Below, piece by piece: positions 46,333 through 59,017 of a stretch of DNA of 64,000 nt. Origin of the DNA: Arsukibacterium perlucidum DSM 18276 (GTDB lineage Bacteria > Pseudomonadota > Gammaproteobacteria > Enterobacterales > Alteromonadaceae); the NCBI RefSeq assembly GCF_000382165.1, contig NZ_KB907701.1:186001-250000 (forward strand), given 5' to 3'. The notes below the pieces were generated by a model. It was not told the DNA's origin and made no database searches. It was given only the letters and a program-made list of their open reading frames with translations. Each line of letters starts with the position of its first letter. Positions within the stretch are counted from its first letter, which is position 1. A program made the translations under genes and the position numbers.

Positions 46333-46998
46333 ATGTCATACAGAGAAACCAGTAGTATCAACACCGTAAGTAGCGGTATTGAGATTAACAAAGTACTACG
46401 TAACACCTACTTTTTACTTGGCCTTACCCTGGCATTCAGCGCACTTACTGCGGTAATTGCCATGGCAATGAACCTATCACCAATGGCCTCTATTGTCTGC
46501 TTTGTTGCTGGCTTTATTATGCTGTTTGTGGTTAACAAGAAAGCCGACTCTGCCAGTGGTATTTTCTGGGTATTCGGTTTCGTCGGAGCTATGGGCGCAT
46601 CCTTAGGTCCATTGCTGAATGCTTATGCAGGCATGGCCAATGGCCCTAGCCTGATTATGCAGGCTCTGGGTGGCACTGCAGTTATTTTCTTTTCTTTATC
46701 GGCCTATGTGTTAACTACCCGCAAAGATTTCTCTTTTATGGGCGGTTTTTTAATGGTCGGTATGATAGTCGCGCTGGTTGCGATTATAGCTAACATCTTT
46801 CTGGCAATACCGGCCCTTAGCCTGGCTATCAGTGCAGCGGTCATTATGATCATGTCTGGTTTCATTCTGTTTGATACCAGCCGGATCATACACGGTGGCG
46901 AAACCAATTATATCCGGGCAACAGTTGGCTTATACCTGAACATCTTTAATATTTTTGTTCATCTGTTAAGCCTGTTAGGCATTATGGGCGACGAGTAG
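46333..46998 (+). CDS. yccA: Bax inhibitor-1 (BI-1/YccA) family membrane protein
   Basis: 221 residues from the ATG at 46333, with AGGAGA upstream. Seven hydrophobic helices. The C-terminal family block is FDTSRIIHGGETNYIRATVGLYLNIFNIFVHLLSLLGI, containing the conserved di-Asp-region residues. E. coli YccA modulates the FtsH protease. It is followed by tusDCBE; in E. coli yccA likewise adjoins tusE. Confidence 0.92.
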   Translation: MSYRETSSINTVSSGIEINKVLRNTYFLLGLTLAFSALTAVIAMAMNLSPMASIVCFVAGFIMLFVVNKKADSASGIFWVFGFVGAMGASLGPLLNAYAGMANGPSLIMQALGGTAVIFFSLSAYVLTTRKDFSFMGGFLMVGMIVALVAIIANIFLAIPALSLAISAAVIMIMSGFILFDTSRIIHGGETNYIRATVGLYLNIFNIFVHLLSLLGIMGDE

Positions 46999-47028
46999 CC
47001 CTTTGCCGCTTCGCTAAGTTCCGTTAGA

Positions 47029-47057
47029 ATACCCCGTCCTGTACGGGGTATTTTTTT
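47029..47057 (+). terminator. Terminator after yccA
   Basis: ACCCCGT (47031-47037) pairs with ACGGGGT (47043-47049), extended by flanking A-T pairs and followed by seven T. It separates yccA from the tus operon. Confidence 0.88.
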
Positions 47058-47085
47058 ATGAGACCGCATTTTTTATGAGATTGCA

Positions 47086-47433
47086 GTGACTGCTTTCAGC
47101 CTGTTATTAACCACCAGCCCGCTGGCCAGTCAGAACTTCGCCAGTGCCTTGCAATTTGCCAGCGCTGCGCTGGCAAGTGGTTATCAGATTGCACAAGTTT
47201 TTCTGTATCAGGATGCGGTGCTGGCGGCAGCTGCAAACATCGATTTACCTGCAGATGAACCCAATTTAAGCCAGCAGCTGGCCGATTTTTGCCAGGCTAA
47301 TCAAATCCCGCTGTTATATTGTGTGACCGCTGCAGAAAAACGCGGTGTTGTTCCTGATGCCAAAGGTTTTATTGGCGCCGGACTCGCCGAGTTTGCCATG
47401 CGTTTACCTAATAGCAAACTGGTACAGTTCTGA
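47086..47433 (+). CDS. tusD: Sulfurtransferase TusD
   Basis: 115 residues, GTG start at 47086 (the nearest ATG upstream is out of frame and stops at once). DsrE-like fold; catalytic Cys in LLYCVTAAEKRGV near residue 86. Part of the TusBCD heterohexamer that relays sulfur from TusA to TusE for 2-thiouridine synthesis in tRNA. Its stop overlaps the tusC ATG (TGATG). Confidence 0.9.
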   Translation: MTAFSLLLTTSPLASQNFASALQFASAALASGYQIAQVFLYQDAVLAAAANIDLPADEPNLSQQLADFCQANQIPLLYCVTAAEKRGVVPDAKGFIGAGLAEFAMRLPNSKLVQF

Positions 47434-47789
47434 TGCAAGCTATCGCTATCATTCAACGACAAAGCCCATTTAACAGTAGCGCCGGGCGCGAAGCACTTGA
47501 TTTAACTCTGGCGCTGGCTGCCATTGAGCACCAGTTAACCCTGATTTTCAGTGGCGATGGTGTTTATCAGTTAGCGACGTTAAACCAAAATTGCGATTTC
47601 CCCCTGAAGCGCTATCAACAGGGTTTTAAGCTATTTGGCCTGTACGATATTGAGCACATTTATGTTTGCCAGCAATCACTGCAACAGCGCCAGCTGCATA
47701 GCAGCGATTTAACCATCCCGGCTAAGCAGGCTAACCCAGAGCAGTTGCAGCAACTGCTGGCCCGCCAGCAACAAATAGTGTGTATTTAA
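47433..47789 (+). CDS. tusC: Sulfur relay protein TusC
   Basis: 118 residues. DsrF-like fold, with QRQSPFNSSAGREALDLTLALAA at the start and the FKLFGLYDIEHIYVCQQSL block. Middle subunit of the TusBCD complex. Translationally coupled to tusD and directly followed by tusB. Confidence 0.9.
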   Translation: MQAIAIIQRQSPFNSSAGREALDLTLALAAIEHQLTLIFSGDGVYQLATLNQNCDFPLKRYQQGFKLFGLYDIEHIYVCQQSLQQRQLHSSDLTIPAKQANPEQLQQLLARQQQIVCI

Positions 47790-48056
47790 ATGAAACTGAT
47801 TACCCTGATTAACGCTGATGTTAATTTTGCCGAGCTGGCCCTGCTATGCGACAAAGCAGACACATTGCTGCTGCGCCAGGATGCGGTGTATCTTGCCAGG
47901 CGCAGCGACATAGCATGGCCATGTCAGAATATTGTCGCGCTCAGCTCTGATCTTAACGTGCGTCAGTTAACTCCGATGGCTGATATTAGCGCTATTAGTG
48001 ACTCTGAATGGGTTGAATTAACGGCAACAAAGGCGCAGGTGATGTTATGGCGTTAG
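47790..48056 (+). CDS. tusB: Sulfur relay protein TusB
   Basis: 88 residues, DsrH-like ([19 protein letters not shown]). The ATG follows the tusC stop without a gap, and its 3' end overlaps tusE by ten bases. Third subunit of TusBCD. Confidence 0.85.
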   Translation: MKLITLINADVNFAELALLCDKADTLLLRQDAVYLARRSDIAWPCQNIVALSSDLNVRQLTPMADISAISDSEWVELTATKAQVMLWR

Positions 48057-48388
48057 ACACTATAACCGTCGCGGGTAAGCAACTGCCATTGGATAAACAT
48101 GGCTATCTCGCTGATTTAAGCCAATGGCAACCTGCAGTCGCAGAGCATTTTGCAGGACTTGAGAACATTAGCTTAACAGCTGCCCATTGGGAAGTGATTC
48201 AGTTTGTTCGCGATTTTTATCAGGAATTTGGCACTTCGCCTGCTATCAGGGTTTTGGTAAAGGCCATGGCTCAGCAATTAGGCCCGGATAAAGGCAATAG
48301 CAAATACCTGTTTATGTTGTTTCCACAAGGGCCTGCCAAACAAGCAACCCGGCTGGCAGGCTTACCCAAACCCGCCCGCTGCCTGTAA
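48047..48388 (+). CDS. tusE: Sulfur relay protein TusE (DsrC family)
   Basis: 113 residues. DsrC-type core with [23 protein letters not shown] and the C-terminal arm GLPKPARCL, whose penultimate Cys carries the persulfide. It passes sulfur to MnmA. There is only one C-terminal Cys, as in TusE and unlike sulfite-reducing DsrC, which has two. Last gene of tusDCBE, convergent with serS. Confidence 0.93.
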   Translation: MALDTITVAGKQLPLDKHGYLADLSQWQPAVAEHFAGLENISLTAAHWEVIQFVRDFYQEFGTSPAIRVLVKAMAQQLGPDKGNSKYLFMLFPQGPAKQATRLAGLPKPARCL

Positions 48389-48433
48389 CAGCAACGGAGC
48401 GGCAGCTGCAACATTAGCAGAGCAGCACAGAGC

Positions 48434-51200
<2,767 letters not shown>

Positions 51201-51205
51201 GGTTG

Positions 51206-51877
51206 TTATTGTTGGCGCTGATCATCAATATCAACGCCATCCGGCACAGTAAACTTAAATTGGTTGTCGTCTATGGCCTGGTTTAAACGGGCATCGGTAA
51301 AACGAAATACACTTTGCTGCTGGTTGATGTCAATAACGGTCATTTCACTGATGCCGTTCTCATCAAACGCCAACATAAGTTGTTGTACCGGGTTATTGGT
51401 GTCCAGCGGATGAATAATAAATACTTCTTGCTGTGCGATAACCTGATACTGCTGCCAAAGCGTCGGGTCGGTAGTGGTGAGCAACGCAAATGCAGTCTGC
51501 CCCACTTGAGCCTTGGCATCATAAATACTTACCTGCTCCAGCAGTTCATTATAAAACCACAGGTTTTCACCATCACTAACCAGTAGAACCGGCTCCGGCT
51601 CTTCCCCTTCAAACCTGAACTGCGCAACTTTTTTCAGCAGTAATCTGCCATGTCCCTGTTGCAATAATTGCTGCTGGTCATCAAAAACCTGTTGCTGATA
51701 ACGAGCTGAAAAACTGTCAATTTTAGTCAACTCTGCCAGCAATTCTGCACTACCATCAGCCGAACTTAACCGTTGTTGCTGCGCCGGTTTTAAATGCGGG
51801 GCAAAATCGACAGGGACAGCTTGTTGCGCCAGACAAAGATTACTGAACAATAATGCCACTAACGCCAGTTTTTTCAT
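51206..51877 (-). CDS. lolA: Periplasmic lipoprotein carrier LolA
   Basis: 223 residues. Signal peptide [17 protein letters not shown], then the LolA fold ([50 protein letters not shown]). It carries lipoproteins from LolCDE to LolB across the periplasm. Its ATG directly abuts the ftsK stop. The ftsK-lolA-rarA-serS order is conserved. Confidence 0.95.
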   Translation of the reverse strand: MKKLALVALLFSNLCLAQQAVPVDFAPHLKPAQQQRLSSADGSAELLAELTKIDSFSARYQQQVFDDQQQLLQQGHGRLLLKKVAQFRFEGEEPEPVLLVSDGENLWFYNELLEQVSIYDAKAQVGQTAFALLTTTDPTLWQQYQVIAQQEVFIIHPLDTNNPVQQLMLAFDENGISEMTVIDINQQQSVFRFTDARLNQAIDDNQFKFTVPDGVDIDDQRQQ

Positions 51878-54364
51878 TTAATACCCTTTAGGTTGTGCCG
51901 GCACCATGACCTCACGGTTACCATTATGGCCAGGACCACTGACCACCCCACTCATTTCCATTTGTTCAACCAATCGGGCCGCCCGGTTGTAACCAATCCG
52001 GAATTTCCGTTGCACACCAGAAACAGACGCCCTCCGGCTTTCTATTACATGCGCTACCGCCTGATCATACAGAGGGTCTGATTCACCATCTTCACCTTCC
52101 ATTGTTTCACCCGGTAACAGGCTCTCCTCACTGGTTTCGTCGCTTAAAATCTCAGAGAGATAATTTGGCTTGCCCCGCTTTTTCCAGTCAGCCACCACCG
52201 CATGTACTTCGTGGTCATCAACAAAGGCACCATGCACCCGGTTTGGTACCCCGGAACCCGGTGGCAGGTAGAGCATATCGCCCTGCCCCAGTAAGCTCTC
52301 AGCACCCTGCTGATCTAATATGGTTCTGGAGTCGATTTTAGACGACACCTGAAACGCTATCCGGGTTGGAATATTGGCTTTAATCAAGCCGGTAATCACA
52401 TCTACTGATGGCCGCTGCGTCGCCAGGATCAGATGAATACCTGCCGCCCGGGCTTTTTGGGCGATACGGGCGATCAGCTCTTCCACTTTTTTACCGACAA
52501 TCATCATCATGTCAGCAAATTCATCAATCACTACAACAATTGCCGGCAGTTTTTCCAGCAAAGGTACTTCGGTTCGCATATCATCTGACGGCTTCCATAA
52601 TGGATCTTTTAAGGGCTCGCCGGCCGCAATCGCTTCTTTTACCTTCAGGTTATACCCCTTGAGATTACGGACTCCAAGGGCGGACATCAGCTTGTAGCGC
52701 CGTTCCATTTCGCCAACACACCAGCGCAGGCCGTTGGCAGCGTCTTTCATATCAGTCACTACTTCCGTTAATAAATGCGGTATACCTTCATAGATTGACA
52801 GCTCAAGCATTTTTGGGTCAATCATCAAAAACCGCACATCATCCGGTGTCGACTTATAAAGTAAACTACAGATCATTACATTAACGCCAACTGACTTACC
52901 TGAACCGGTAGTACCGGCAACCAGTAAATGCGGCATTTTGGCCAGGTCAGCCACCACTGATTTACCGGCTATATCTTTACCCAGCACCATGGTCAATGCA
53001 GATTTAGATTCAGTAAAAATTTCATCGCCAATCACTTCTGACAACCGGACAATTTCCCGGTGTTGATTGGGCAGCTCCAGGCCAATAAAAGACTTACCCG
53101 GGATCACTTCTACCACCCGCACACTGATTGCTGACAACGAACGGGCTAAATCTTTCGCCAGACCGGTAATTTTGCTTACCTTTACTCCGGGGGCTAAATC
53201 CAGTTCAAAGCGGGTGACTACCGGGCCCGGGTGCACGCCGACGACCTGGGCTTCGACATTAAAATCAAGCAACTTGGCTTCAACCAATCTTGACACCCGT
53301 TCTAAGTCGGCAGGGTCAATCGGATTCTGGGCTTTATCAGGACGGTCCAGCAACGCCAGTGATGGCAACTCCTCCATGGCATGCTGAACTTCTTCACTAT
53401 CGTCAGTATCTTCTTCGTCATCCGGGAACTGCATTAATGGATCAAGCTGTTCCTGAGGTTCAAGCTGAGCCAGAGTTTTAGACACGTGCTCCCGGTTCAA
53501 TGGCTCATCAACTGCACTAAACGACAGTTGTTCATCAGCAAGCTGATCCATACTGTAATAAGATTTTGCTTCGGTTTGTGGGTTAAGCGGCTTAACGGGC
53601 AATGGTGCGGTCGTTTTAGACTCAGCAAAAAATGCCGGCTCAGCGCGCTTACTGACAATTCGTTGCTGCGATTCGTCTGCAGGATGATTAAGCTGTAACT
53701 GCGCTGGCTCAGTGCTGTCAATGCCCTCATGCTCTGGTGGGGCACTGCCAAAGCGTTCGCCCAGCCATCCAGGTAAGGCTAACAACCACTGACCGGCTTT
53801 AAAACAAGCAATGCCAAGGTAATCGGCTACCGTTAACCATGAAATACCGGTCATCAGGGTAAGACCGGTTGCAAAGCCGGCCAGCAACAGCAAACTAGTA
53901 CCTATAAAATTGAAATAGGGTAACAATACACTGGTGGTTACATCGCCTACTGCCCCACCTGATGAAAAATAATAAATATCGTTAAAATTCATACTGCTGA
54001 TAGCAGTAGCACACACCAGAGTTAACACCAGGCCTATCAGCCGCAGGCCGAGGATAAGATAATCCAGCGCAAATACGTCGTGGTATCGTTTAAATAATAA
54101 GTAGCCAAACACGGCAATCAGAAATGGCACTAAATAAGAAATCCAGCCAAAACTAAATAGCAGCATATCTGCCACCCTGGCACCAATAGTACCGGCATAA
54201 TTATTAACACTGGTTTGATAACCGGTTTGTGACCAGCTCGGGTCGGCCGGGTCAAACGAAAATAATGCCAGCAGTAAAAACAACGCCAGTGCCCAGAACA
54301 GGATTAATCCCACTTCGAGCAAGCGCTGCACGCCATTTAACGGAAATAATTGTTTGCTTTGCAA
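51878..54364 (-). CDS. ftsK: DNA translocase FtsK
   Basis: 828 residues, a short-linker FtsK. Four N-terminal membrane helices (about 15-190) are followed by an acidic/Gln linker and the motor: Walker [13 protein letters not shown], Walker [13 protein letters not shown], and the RecA-like segment [21 protein letters not shown] gamma winged-helix domain (about 765-828: [27 protein letters not shown]) reads KOPS sites. It coordinates septation with chromosome dimer resolution. Between lrp and lolA as in E. coli. Confidence 0.96.
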   Translation of the reverse strand: MQSKQLFPLNGVQRLLEVGLILFWALALFLLLALFSFDPADPSWSQTGYQTSVNNYAGTIGARVADMLLFSFGWISYLVPFLIAVFGYLLFKRYHDVFALDYLILGLRLIGLVLTLVCATAISSMNFNDIYYFSSGGAVGDVTTSVLLPYFNFIGTSLLLLAGFATGLTLMTGISWLTVADYLGIACFKAGQWLLALPGWLGERFGSAPPEHEGIDSTEPAQLQLNHPADESQQRIVSKRAEPAFFAESKTTAPLPVKPLNPQTEAKSYYSMDQLADEQLSFSAVDEPLNREHVSKTLAQLEPQEQLDPLMQFPDDEEDTDDSEEVQHAMEELPSLALLDRPDKAQNPIDPADLERVSRLVEAKLLDFNVEAQVVGVHPGPVVTRFELDLAPGVKVSKITGLAKDLARSLSAISVRVVEVIPGKSFIGLELPNQHREIVRLSEVIGDEIFTESKSALTMVLGKDIAGKSVVADLAKMPHLLVAGTTGSGKSVGVNVMICSLLYKSTPDDVRFLMIDPKMLELSIYEGIPHLLTEVVTDMKDAANGLRWCVGEMERRYKLMSALGVRNLKGYNLKVKEAIAAGEPLKDPLWKPSDDMRTEVPLLEKLPAIVVVIDEFADMMMIVGKKVEELIARIAQKARAAGIHLILATQRPSVDVITGLIKANIPTRIAFQVSSKIDSRTILDQQGAESLLGQGDMLYLPPGSGVPNRVHGAFVDDHEVHAVVADWKKRGKPNYLSEILSDETSEESLLPGETMEGEDGESDPLYDQAVAHVIESRRASVSGVQRKFRIGYNRAARLVEQMEMSGVVSGPGHNGNREVMVPAQPKGY

Positions 54365-54530
54365 ATGAAGGGCCTCATTATTTTTATTCTGTCTGCGCAG
54401 ACCTTACTACCATACCAGAGCCAGCAAAAAAGTGCATCAACGCCTTTGCGGAGCGCGCTTGCAGCAAGGCTATGCTCTAACCGGCATTAGCTTAATACAG
54501 CGAAGATTAACCGTGGCTTTACCTTATTGG

Positions 54531-55019
54531 TTACTGGCTCATCGCCACAAAACTGCTTTGTTTTACTTCTTCCATCACCACATAAGTGCGGCTCTCGCGC
54601 ACACTGGGCAATCTGAGCAACGTTTCACCTAAAAGTTCACGATAGGCCGCCATATTGGCTACCCGGGTTTTCAGCAGAAAATCGAAGCTACCAGACACCA
54701 GATGACACTCCTGAATTTCCTCCAGCTTTTGGACGGCCTTGCTAAATTCATCAAAATCTTCCGGTGAGGTTTTACTCAAGGTAATTTCAACGAAAACCAG
54801 CAGTGCCGCACCAACCTTATGTGGGTCAACCTGAGCGGTATAGCCTATAATATAGCCTTCGGCTTCAAGCTTGCGCACCCGCTCCAGGCAGGGTGTCGGG
54901 CTTAAACCTACCCGCCTGGCTAATTCAACATTCGCCAGGCGGCCATCGTGTTGCAGTTCAGTCAGTATTTTACGATCAATTCGGTCTAACTTCTTGATAC
55001 TCTTACTTAAAGAATACAT
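54531..55019 (-). CDS. lrp: Leucine-responsive regulatory protein Lrp
   Basis: 162 residues from the ATG at 55019, with GGTGG upstream; four or five extra residues upstream are unlikely. HTH domain (KLDRIDRKILTELQHDGRLANVELARRVGLSPTPCLERVRKLE) and RAM domain with LVFVEITLSKTSPEDF and VQKLEEIQECHLVSGSFDFLLKTRV. Very close to E. coli Lrp. Divergent from ald, which it probably regulates. Confidence 0.93.
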   Translation of the reverse strand: MYSLSKSIKKLDRIDRKILTELQHDGRLANVELARRVGLSPTPCLERVRKLEAEGYIIGYTAQVDPHKVGAALLVFVEITLSKTSPEDFDEFSKAVQKLEEIQECHLVSGSFDFLLKTRVANMAAYRELLGETLLRLPSVRESRTYVVMEEVKQSSFVAMSQ

Positions 55020-55092
55020 AGCAGTGAAAACCACCTATTTTAAAATTTAAACAGGATTTTGCACTAAGCGAGCGCATTAAAACAAGCATTAA

Positions 55093-55115
55093 TTCTGTAT
55101 TTTAAGCTGTATACT
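55093..55115 (+). promoter_or_regulatory. Predicted promoter of ald in the lrp/ald divergent region
   Basis: TATACT at 55110-55115 with a weak -35 element about 17 bp upstream. The AT-rich stretch between lrp and ald is where Lrp-type sites would be expected. Confidence 0.45.
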
Positions 55116-55154
55116 GCGCACAAATTTTACCTCTTACCTACAGGGCGGAATATT

Positions 55155-56276
55155 ATGATCATCGGCATCCCAAAAGAAATAAAAAATCACGAGTACCGTG
55201 TTGGCATGACACCAGCCAGTGTGCGGGAGCTAATTGGCCATGGCCATAGTGTTTATGTTGAACACAATGCCGGCATTGGCATTGGCTTTACGGATGAAGA
55301 CTACACCAATACCGGCGCAGTAGTATTAGCTACTGCAGCAGAAGTTTTCGCCAAAGCAGAAATGATTGTTAAGGTAAAAGAGCCGCAAGCCGTTGAGCGC
55401 GCAATGCTGCGTGAAGGCCAGATCCTGTTTACTTACCTGCACCTGGCACCTGACTTACCACAAACTGAAGATTTAATTAAATCTAAAGCAGTATGTATTG
55501 CTTATGAAACCGTAACAGACAGCAAAGGTGGCTTGCCGCTGCTTGCGCCGATGTCAGAAGTGGCCGGCCGGATGTCAATTCAGGCCGGTGCCCGGGCACT
55601 GGAAAAGTCCTGCGGCGGCCGCGGTGTTTTGTTAGGCGGCGTACCAGGTGTAGCACCAGCAAAAGTAGTAGTAATCGGCGGTGGTATGGTAGGTACTAAT
55701 GCGGCACAAATGGCAGTAGGTATGGGTGCCGATGTGTCAGTGTTAGATCGTAACGTCGATGTCCTGCGTCGGATTAATGCTCAGTTTAACGGTGCCGTAA
55801 AAGCAATATATTCAACTGCTGCAGCGTTAGAGCAGGAAGTATTGGCAGCCGATTTGGTTATTGGCGGCGTACTGGTGCCAGGTGCTGCGGCGCCAAAATT
55901 AATCACTGCGGAGCATATTAAACGGATGAAACCGGGCTCAGCTATTGTAGATGTGGCGATTGACCAGGGCGGCTGTGTCGAAACCTCACGGGCAACAACT
56001 CATGCCGATCCTACTTATATCGTGGATGAAGTTGTGCACTACTGTGTAGCAAACATGCCAGGTGCAGTACCCCGGACGTCTACTTTCGCCCTAAACAACG
56101 CAACGCTGCCCTTTATTATCCGCCTCGCTAATAAAGGCTACAAACAGGCATTAACTGAAGATAAGCACTTGTTGGCTGGCCTGAACGTTTATCACGGGAA
56201 AGTGACTAACCAGAGCGTGGCAGAGGCTCTTGGTTTTGCTTACGTCGCACCAGAGCAGGCAATTGGCAATAAATAG
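55155..56276 (+). CDS. ald: Alanine dehydrogenase
   Basis: 373 residues, the usual length. NAD-dependent oxidative deamination of L-alanine to pyruvate, or the reverse. N-terminal [20 protein letters not shown], with the substrate Lys/Arg region; the NAD-binding fold has [26 protein letters not shown]-terminal [28 protein letters not shown] is the family signature. Divergent from lrp; Lrp-family control of alanine catabolism is common. Confidence 0.96.
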   Translation: MIIGIPKEIKNHEYRVGMTPASVRELIGHGHSVYVEHNAGIGIGFTDEDYTNTGAVVLATAAEVFAKAEMIVKVKEPQAVERAMLREGQILFTYLHLAPDLPQTEDLIKSKAVCIAYETVTDSKGGLPLLAPMSEVAGRMSIQAGARALEKSCGGRGVLLGGVPGVAPAKVVVIGGGMVGTNAAQMAVGMGADVSVLDRNVDVLRRINAQFNGAVKAIYSTAAALEQEVLAADLVIGGVLVPGAAAPKLITAEHIKRMKPGSAIVDVAIDQGGCVETSRATTHADPTYIVDEVVHYCVANMPGAVPRTSTFALNNATLPFIIRLANKGYKQALTEDKHLLAGLNVYHGKVTNQSVAEALGFAYVAPEQAIGNK

Positions 56277-56302
56277 TCATACTGAAACAAGCTAAATCCA
56301 GT

Positions 56303-56330
56303 AAAAACCGGCTAAAAGCCGGTTTTTTTT
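56303..56330 (+). terminator. Terminator after ald
   Basis: AAAAACCGGCT (56303-56313), loop AAA, AGCCGGTTTTT (56317-56327) plus more T. Closely similar to the terminator at 56812-56841. Confidence 0.9.
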
Positions 56331-56370
56331 ATTTTTCTATCAATTATTTTCGTTAATTCAATAATAAAGC

Positions 56371-56580
56371 TATACATTGAGCTCAGAACTGTTAAAGTGC
56401 TTCCCGGCCTGTAAAGCAGACCTATGTAACAACATGTTTTTGAAAACTTCGCTACACAGCTTCATAGTAAGTCATGTCCCTGAAGATTCACGCACGTTTG
56501 CCCGCATAAGTAAATTTAACAGTCAGGCTAACAGCGCATTAAGCGTAATTTAGTTTCATTAAAATTTTTAGGAGTCATTC
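56371..56580 (+). promoter_or_regulatory. Promoter -10 and long 5' leader of cold-shock gene 1
   Basis: A -10-like TATACA at 56371-56376 precedes a leader of roughly 190-200 nt. The leader shares most of its sequence with the leader of the second gene (56889-57079). This is the long structured leader expected of cspA-type genes, in which leader folding controls translation by temperature. AGGAG lies directly before the ATG. This accounts for the 304-bp gap after ald. Confidence 0.7.
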
Positions 56581-56790
56581 ATGGCTAAAGTAACTGGTGT
56601 AGTAAAGTGGTTCAACGCTGATAAAGGTTTCGGTTTCATTACTCAGGATAACGGCGGCGCTGACGCGTTCGTTCATTTCCGTGCAATCATGACTGAAGGT
56701 TACAAAACCTTAGACGAAGGTCAACGCGTAACGTTCGAAATCGAACAAGGCCAGAAAGGCCCTCAAGCTGCTAACGTTACTGTTCTTTAA
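56581..56790 (+). CDS. CspA-family cold-shock protein, copy 1
   Basis: 69 residues, one cold-shock domain. RNP1 KGFGFIT and RNP2-like DAFVHFRAI are intact. A nucleic-acid chaperone that melts RNA secondary structure. It differs from copy 2 at three residues (Asp/Asn, Thr/Ala, Val/Leu), all in the C-terminal third. At DNA level the first two thirds of the two genes are almost identical. Confidence 0.95.
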   Translation: MAKVTGVVKWFNADKGFGFITQDNGGADAFVHFRAIMTEGYKTLDEGQRVTFEIEQGQKGPQAANVTVL

Positions 56791-56811
56791 TAGCACAGTT
56801 CGTTTCAGTTT

Positions 56812-56841
56812 AAAAAAACCGGCTTTTAGCCGGTTTTTTTT
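56812..56841 (+). terminator. Terminator after cold-shock gene 1
   Basis: AACCGGCT (ending 56824), loop TTT, AGCCGGTT and a run of eight T. Same stem as the terminator after ald, so the stem is part of the duplicated unit. Confidence 0.9.
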
Positions 56842-56875
56842 ATTTCATTAATCTTATTGTTTATAGAATAAAAAC

Positions 56876-57079
56876 TATACTTTCATTTCAGAACTGATAT
56901 TATGTCTTCCGGCCTGTATAACAGACCTATGTAACAACATGTTTTTGAACACTTCGCTACAAGCTTCATAGTAAGTCATGTCCCTGAAGATTCACGCACG
57001 TTTGGCCACATAAGTAACAGTCAGGCTATCAACGCATTAAGCGTAAATTATGTTTTATTAAAATTTTTAGGAGTCATTC
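56876..57079 (+). promoter_or_regulatory. Promoter -10 and long 5' leader of cold-shock gene 2
   Basis: TATACT at 56876-56881, then a leader matching that of copy 1 over about 190 nt with a few substitutions and short indels. Blocks such as CCTATGTAACAACATG and TCATAGTAAGTCATGTCC are unchanged, suggesting selection on RNA structure. Confidence 0.7.
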
Positions 57080-57289
57080 ATGGCTAAAGTAACTGGTGTA
57101 GTAAAGTGGTTCAACGCTGATAAAGGTTTCGGTTTCATTACTCAGGATAACGGCGGCGCTGACGCGTTCGTTCATTTCCGCGCAATCATGACTGAAGGTT
57201 ACAAAACCTTAAACGAAGGCCAGCGCGTTGCTTTCGAAATTGAACAAGGCCAGAAAGGCCCACAAGCTGCTAACGTAACTCTGCTGTAA
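57080..57289 (+). CDS. CspA-family cold-shock protein, copy 2
   Basis: 69 residues, one cold-shock domain with KGFGFIT and DAFVHFRAI. Start and ribosome site (TTTTTAGGAGTCATTC) are the same as in copy 1, 499 bp upstream. Tandem duplicate with its own leader and terminator; the two may be expressed at different temperatures or simply raise dosage. Confidence 0.95.
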   Translation: MAKVTGVVKWFNADKGFGFITQDNGGADAFVHFRAIMTEGYKTLNEGQRVAFEIEQGQKGPQAANVTLL

Positions 57290-57310
57290 TAGCTAAGCAC
57301 GTTCAGTTTA

Positions 57311-57340
57311 AAAAAGCGGCCGTTTTAACGGCCGTTTTTT
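57311..57340 (+). terminator. Terminator after cold-shock gene 2
   Basis: CGGCCGTT (57317-57324) pairs with AACGGCCG (57327-57334), followed by six T. The stem differs from that of copy 1. Confidence 0.85.
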
Positions 57341-57382
57341 ATTGGCTGAAATTCGGTATCGCCATTACATTTCTTCATACAG

Positions 57383-57410
57383 AAACGCCGCAAAATTGCG
57401 GCGTTTTTTA
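57383..57410 (-). terminator. Terminator after gap
   Basis: AAACGCCGCAA (57383-57393), loop AA, TTGCGGCGTTT (57396-57406). Serves the minus-strand gap gene, with T-rich flanks on both sides. Confidence 0.88.
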
Positions 57411-57431
57411 CTAATTTACATGCGGCATTAG

Positions 57432-58886
57432 TTACTCTTTGGCAACAGGTAAGGTTGGGTACTTAATCCCGGCCATATCATTCATCACCCGGATAACCTG
57501 AGTACTGTAACCAAACTCGTTATCATACCAGACATACAGCACACAACGATCACCGTCAACTATAGTAGCTTGCGAGTCAACTACGCCGGCATAACGTGAA
57601 CCGACTAAGTCCGAGGATACAATTTCAGTAGAACTGGTGTAATCAATCTGATCCTGCAGTTCAGAAAACAGTGAGGTCCGTTGTAAAAAGGCGTTAAGTT
57701 CGTCACGGCTGGTTTCTTTATTCAGATTTAACGACAAAATTGCCATAGAAACATTCGGCGTAGGCACCCGAATAGCGTTGCCGGTAAGTTTGCCCTTTAA
57801 CTCAGGTAATGCCTTTGCCACCGCACTGGCTGCGCCGGTAGAGGTAATAACCATATTAAGAGGTGCAGCCCTGCCCCGACGTTCAGCTTTGTGGAAGTTA
57901 TCAATCAGATTTTGATCGTTGGTGTAAGAGTGTACGGTTTCAACATGGCCGTTACGGATACCAAACTCATCATTCAATGCTTTTAATACCGGTGTAATAG
58001 CGTTGGTAGTACAACTGGCAGCAGACACAAATTTATGTTCAGGCATAATCATGTGTTGGTTTACACCGTAAACAATATTTGGCACATCGCCTTTTGCCGG
58101 TGCTGTTAACAGTACCCGGGCCGTACCTTTACTCTGGAAGTGGATAGCCAGTTCTTGATCATCTTTCCAGATGCCGGTGTTGTCGACCACCAGGGCGTTA
58201 TCAATACCATACTCTGTGTAATCAACCATTTCAGGTGAGCTGGCGTAAATAACCTTTATAAAAGTACCGTTAGCTTTAATGCCCTGGTTTTCTTCATCGA
58301 CCGTGATGCTGCCATTGAAAGGTCCGTGAATTGAATCACGGCGCAGCAGGCTGGCCCGCTTTTCCAAATCGCCCTTTTTGCCACCACGCACCACTATCGC
58401 TTTTAACCGTAATTTGCTGCTTGGACCAGAACGCTCCAGCATCAGCCTGGCCAGTAAACGTCCGATCCGGCCAAAGCCATATAACACAACGTCAGTGGGC
58501 TTAACTTTGTCTTCATGATCAAGAATATCAGCCAACTCACGCGCTAAATATTGCTCGAGGTTCAAACCCGCCCCTGAGTTCTTAAATAAGAAACCGTAAG
58601 CAAGTTTGCCAATATCAACCCGTCCCGGCGCCAGATTCATTTTGCTGATGGCTTCCAGAACCGGAAAACTCTCGCGCAGCCGCAATTTTTCACCTTCAAA
58701 TCGCTCTACCGTTTTATGTGCTTTGATAATGTCGATAGTGGTGGCGTTAACCAGCGGGCGGCCATATACGACGACTTCAATTCCTTTGTTTCGGTATAGA
58801 CGGCCAATAATTGGCTGCATATTTTCGGCATATTCCTGGCGTTCCTGCCAGCTTTTCTGGTATTGCTCTGCGTGTGATAGGGTCAT
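57432..58886 (-). CDS. gap: Long-form glyceraldehyde-3-phosphate dehydrogenase
   Basis: 484 residues, about 150 longer than classical GapA. The first 130 residues are an extra helical N-terminal segment (EQYQKSWQERQEYAENMQPIIGRLYR...). The NAD-binding fold starts VVLYGFGRIGRLLARLM, and the catalytic Cys is in SAASCTTNAITPVLKAL. C-terminal VWYDNEFGYSTQVIRVM is normal. Such long forms are typical of Shewanella, Vibrio and Alteromonadales. Cofactor preference and direction (glycolytic or gluconeogenic) cannot be read from the sequence. Confidence 0.92.
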   Translation of the reverse strand: MTLSHAEQYQKSWQERQEYAENMQPIIGRLYRNKGIEVVVYGRPLVNATTIDIIKAHKTVERFEGEKLRLRESFPVLEAISKMNLAPGRVDIGKLAYGFLFKNSGAGLNLEQYLARELADILDHEDKVKPTDVVLYGFGRIGRLLARLMLERSGPSSKLRLKAIVVRGGKKGDLEKRASLLRRDSIHGPFNGSITVDEENQGIKANGTFIKVIYASSPEMVDYTEYGIDNALVVDNTGIWKDDQELAIHFQSKGTARVLLTAPAKGDVPNIVYGVNQHMIMPEHKFVSAASCTTNAITPVLKALNDEFGIRNGHVETVHSYTNDQNLIDNFHKAERRGRAAPLNMVITSTGAASAVAKALPELKGKLTGNAIRVPTPNVSMAILSLNLNKETSRDELNAFLQRTSLFSELQDQIDYTSSTEIVSSDLVGSRYAGVVDSQATIVDGDRCVLYVWYDNEFGYSTQVIRVMNDMAGIKYPTLPVAKE

Positions 58887-59017
58887 GTGTCGGCCTTTTA
58901 CTTCAAAAAGATGAATTAATCGGAGCCTCGTGCTGCTTTGTAGGGTACAGCTTGTTTACGAAAGGCGGCACATTGTAATAGATATTGAAACCTTACCACA
59001 ACCACAACAAGTCAATT

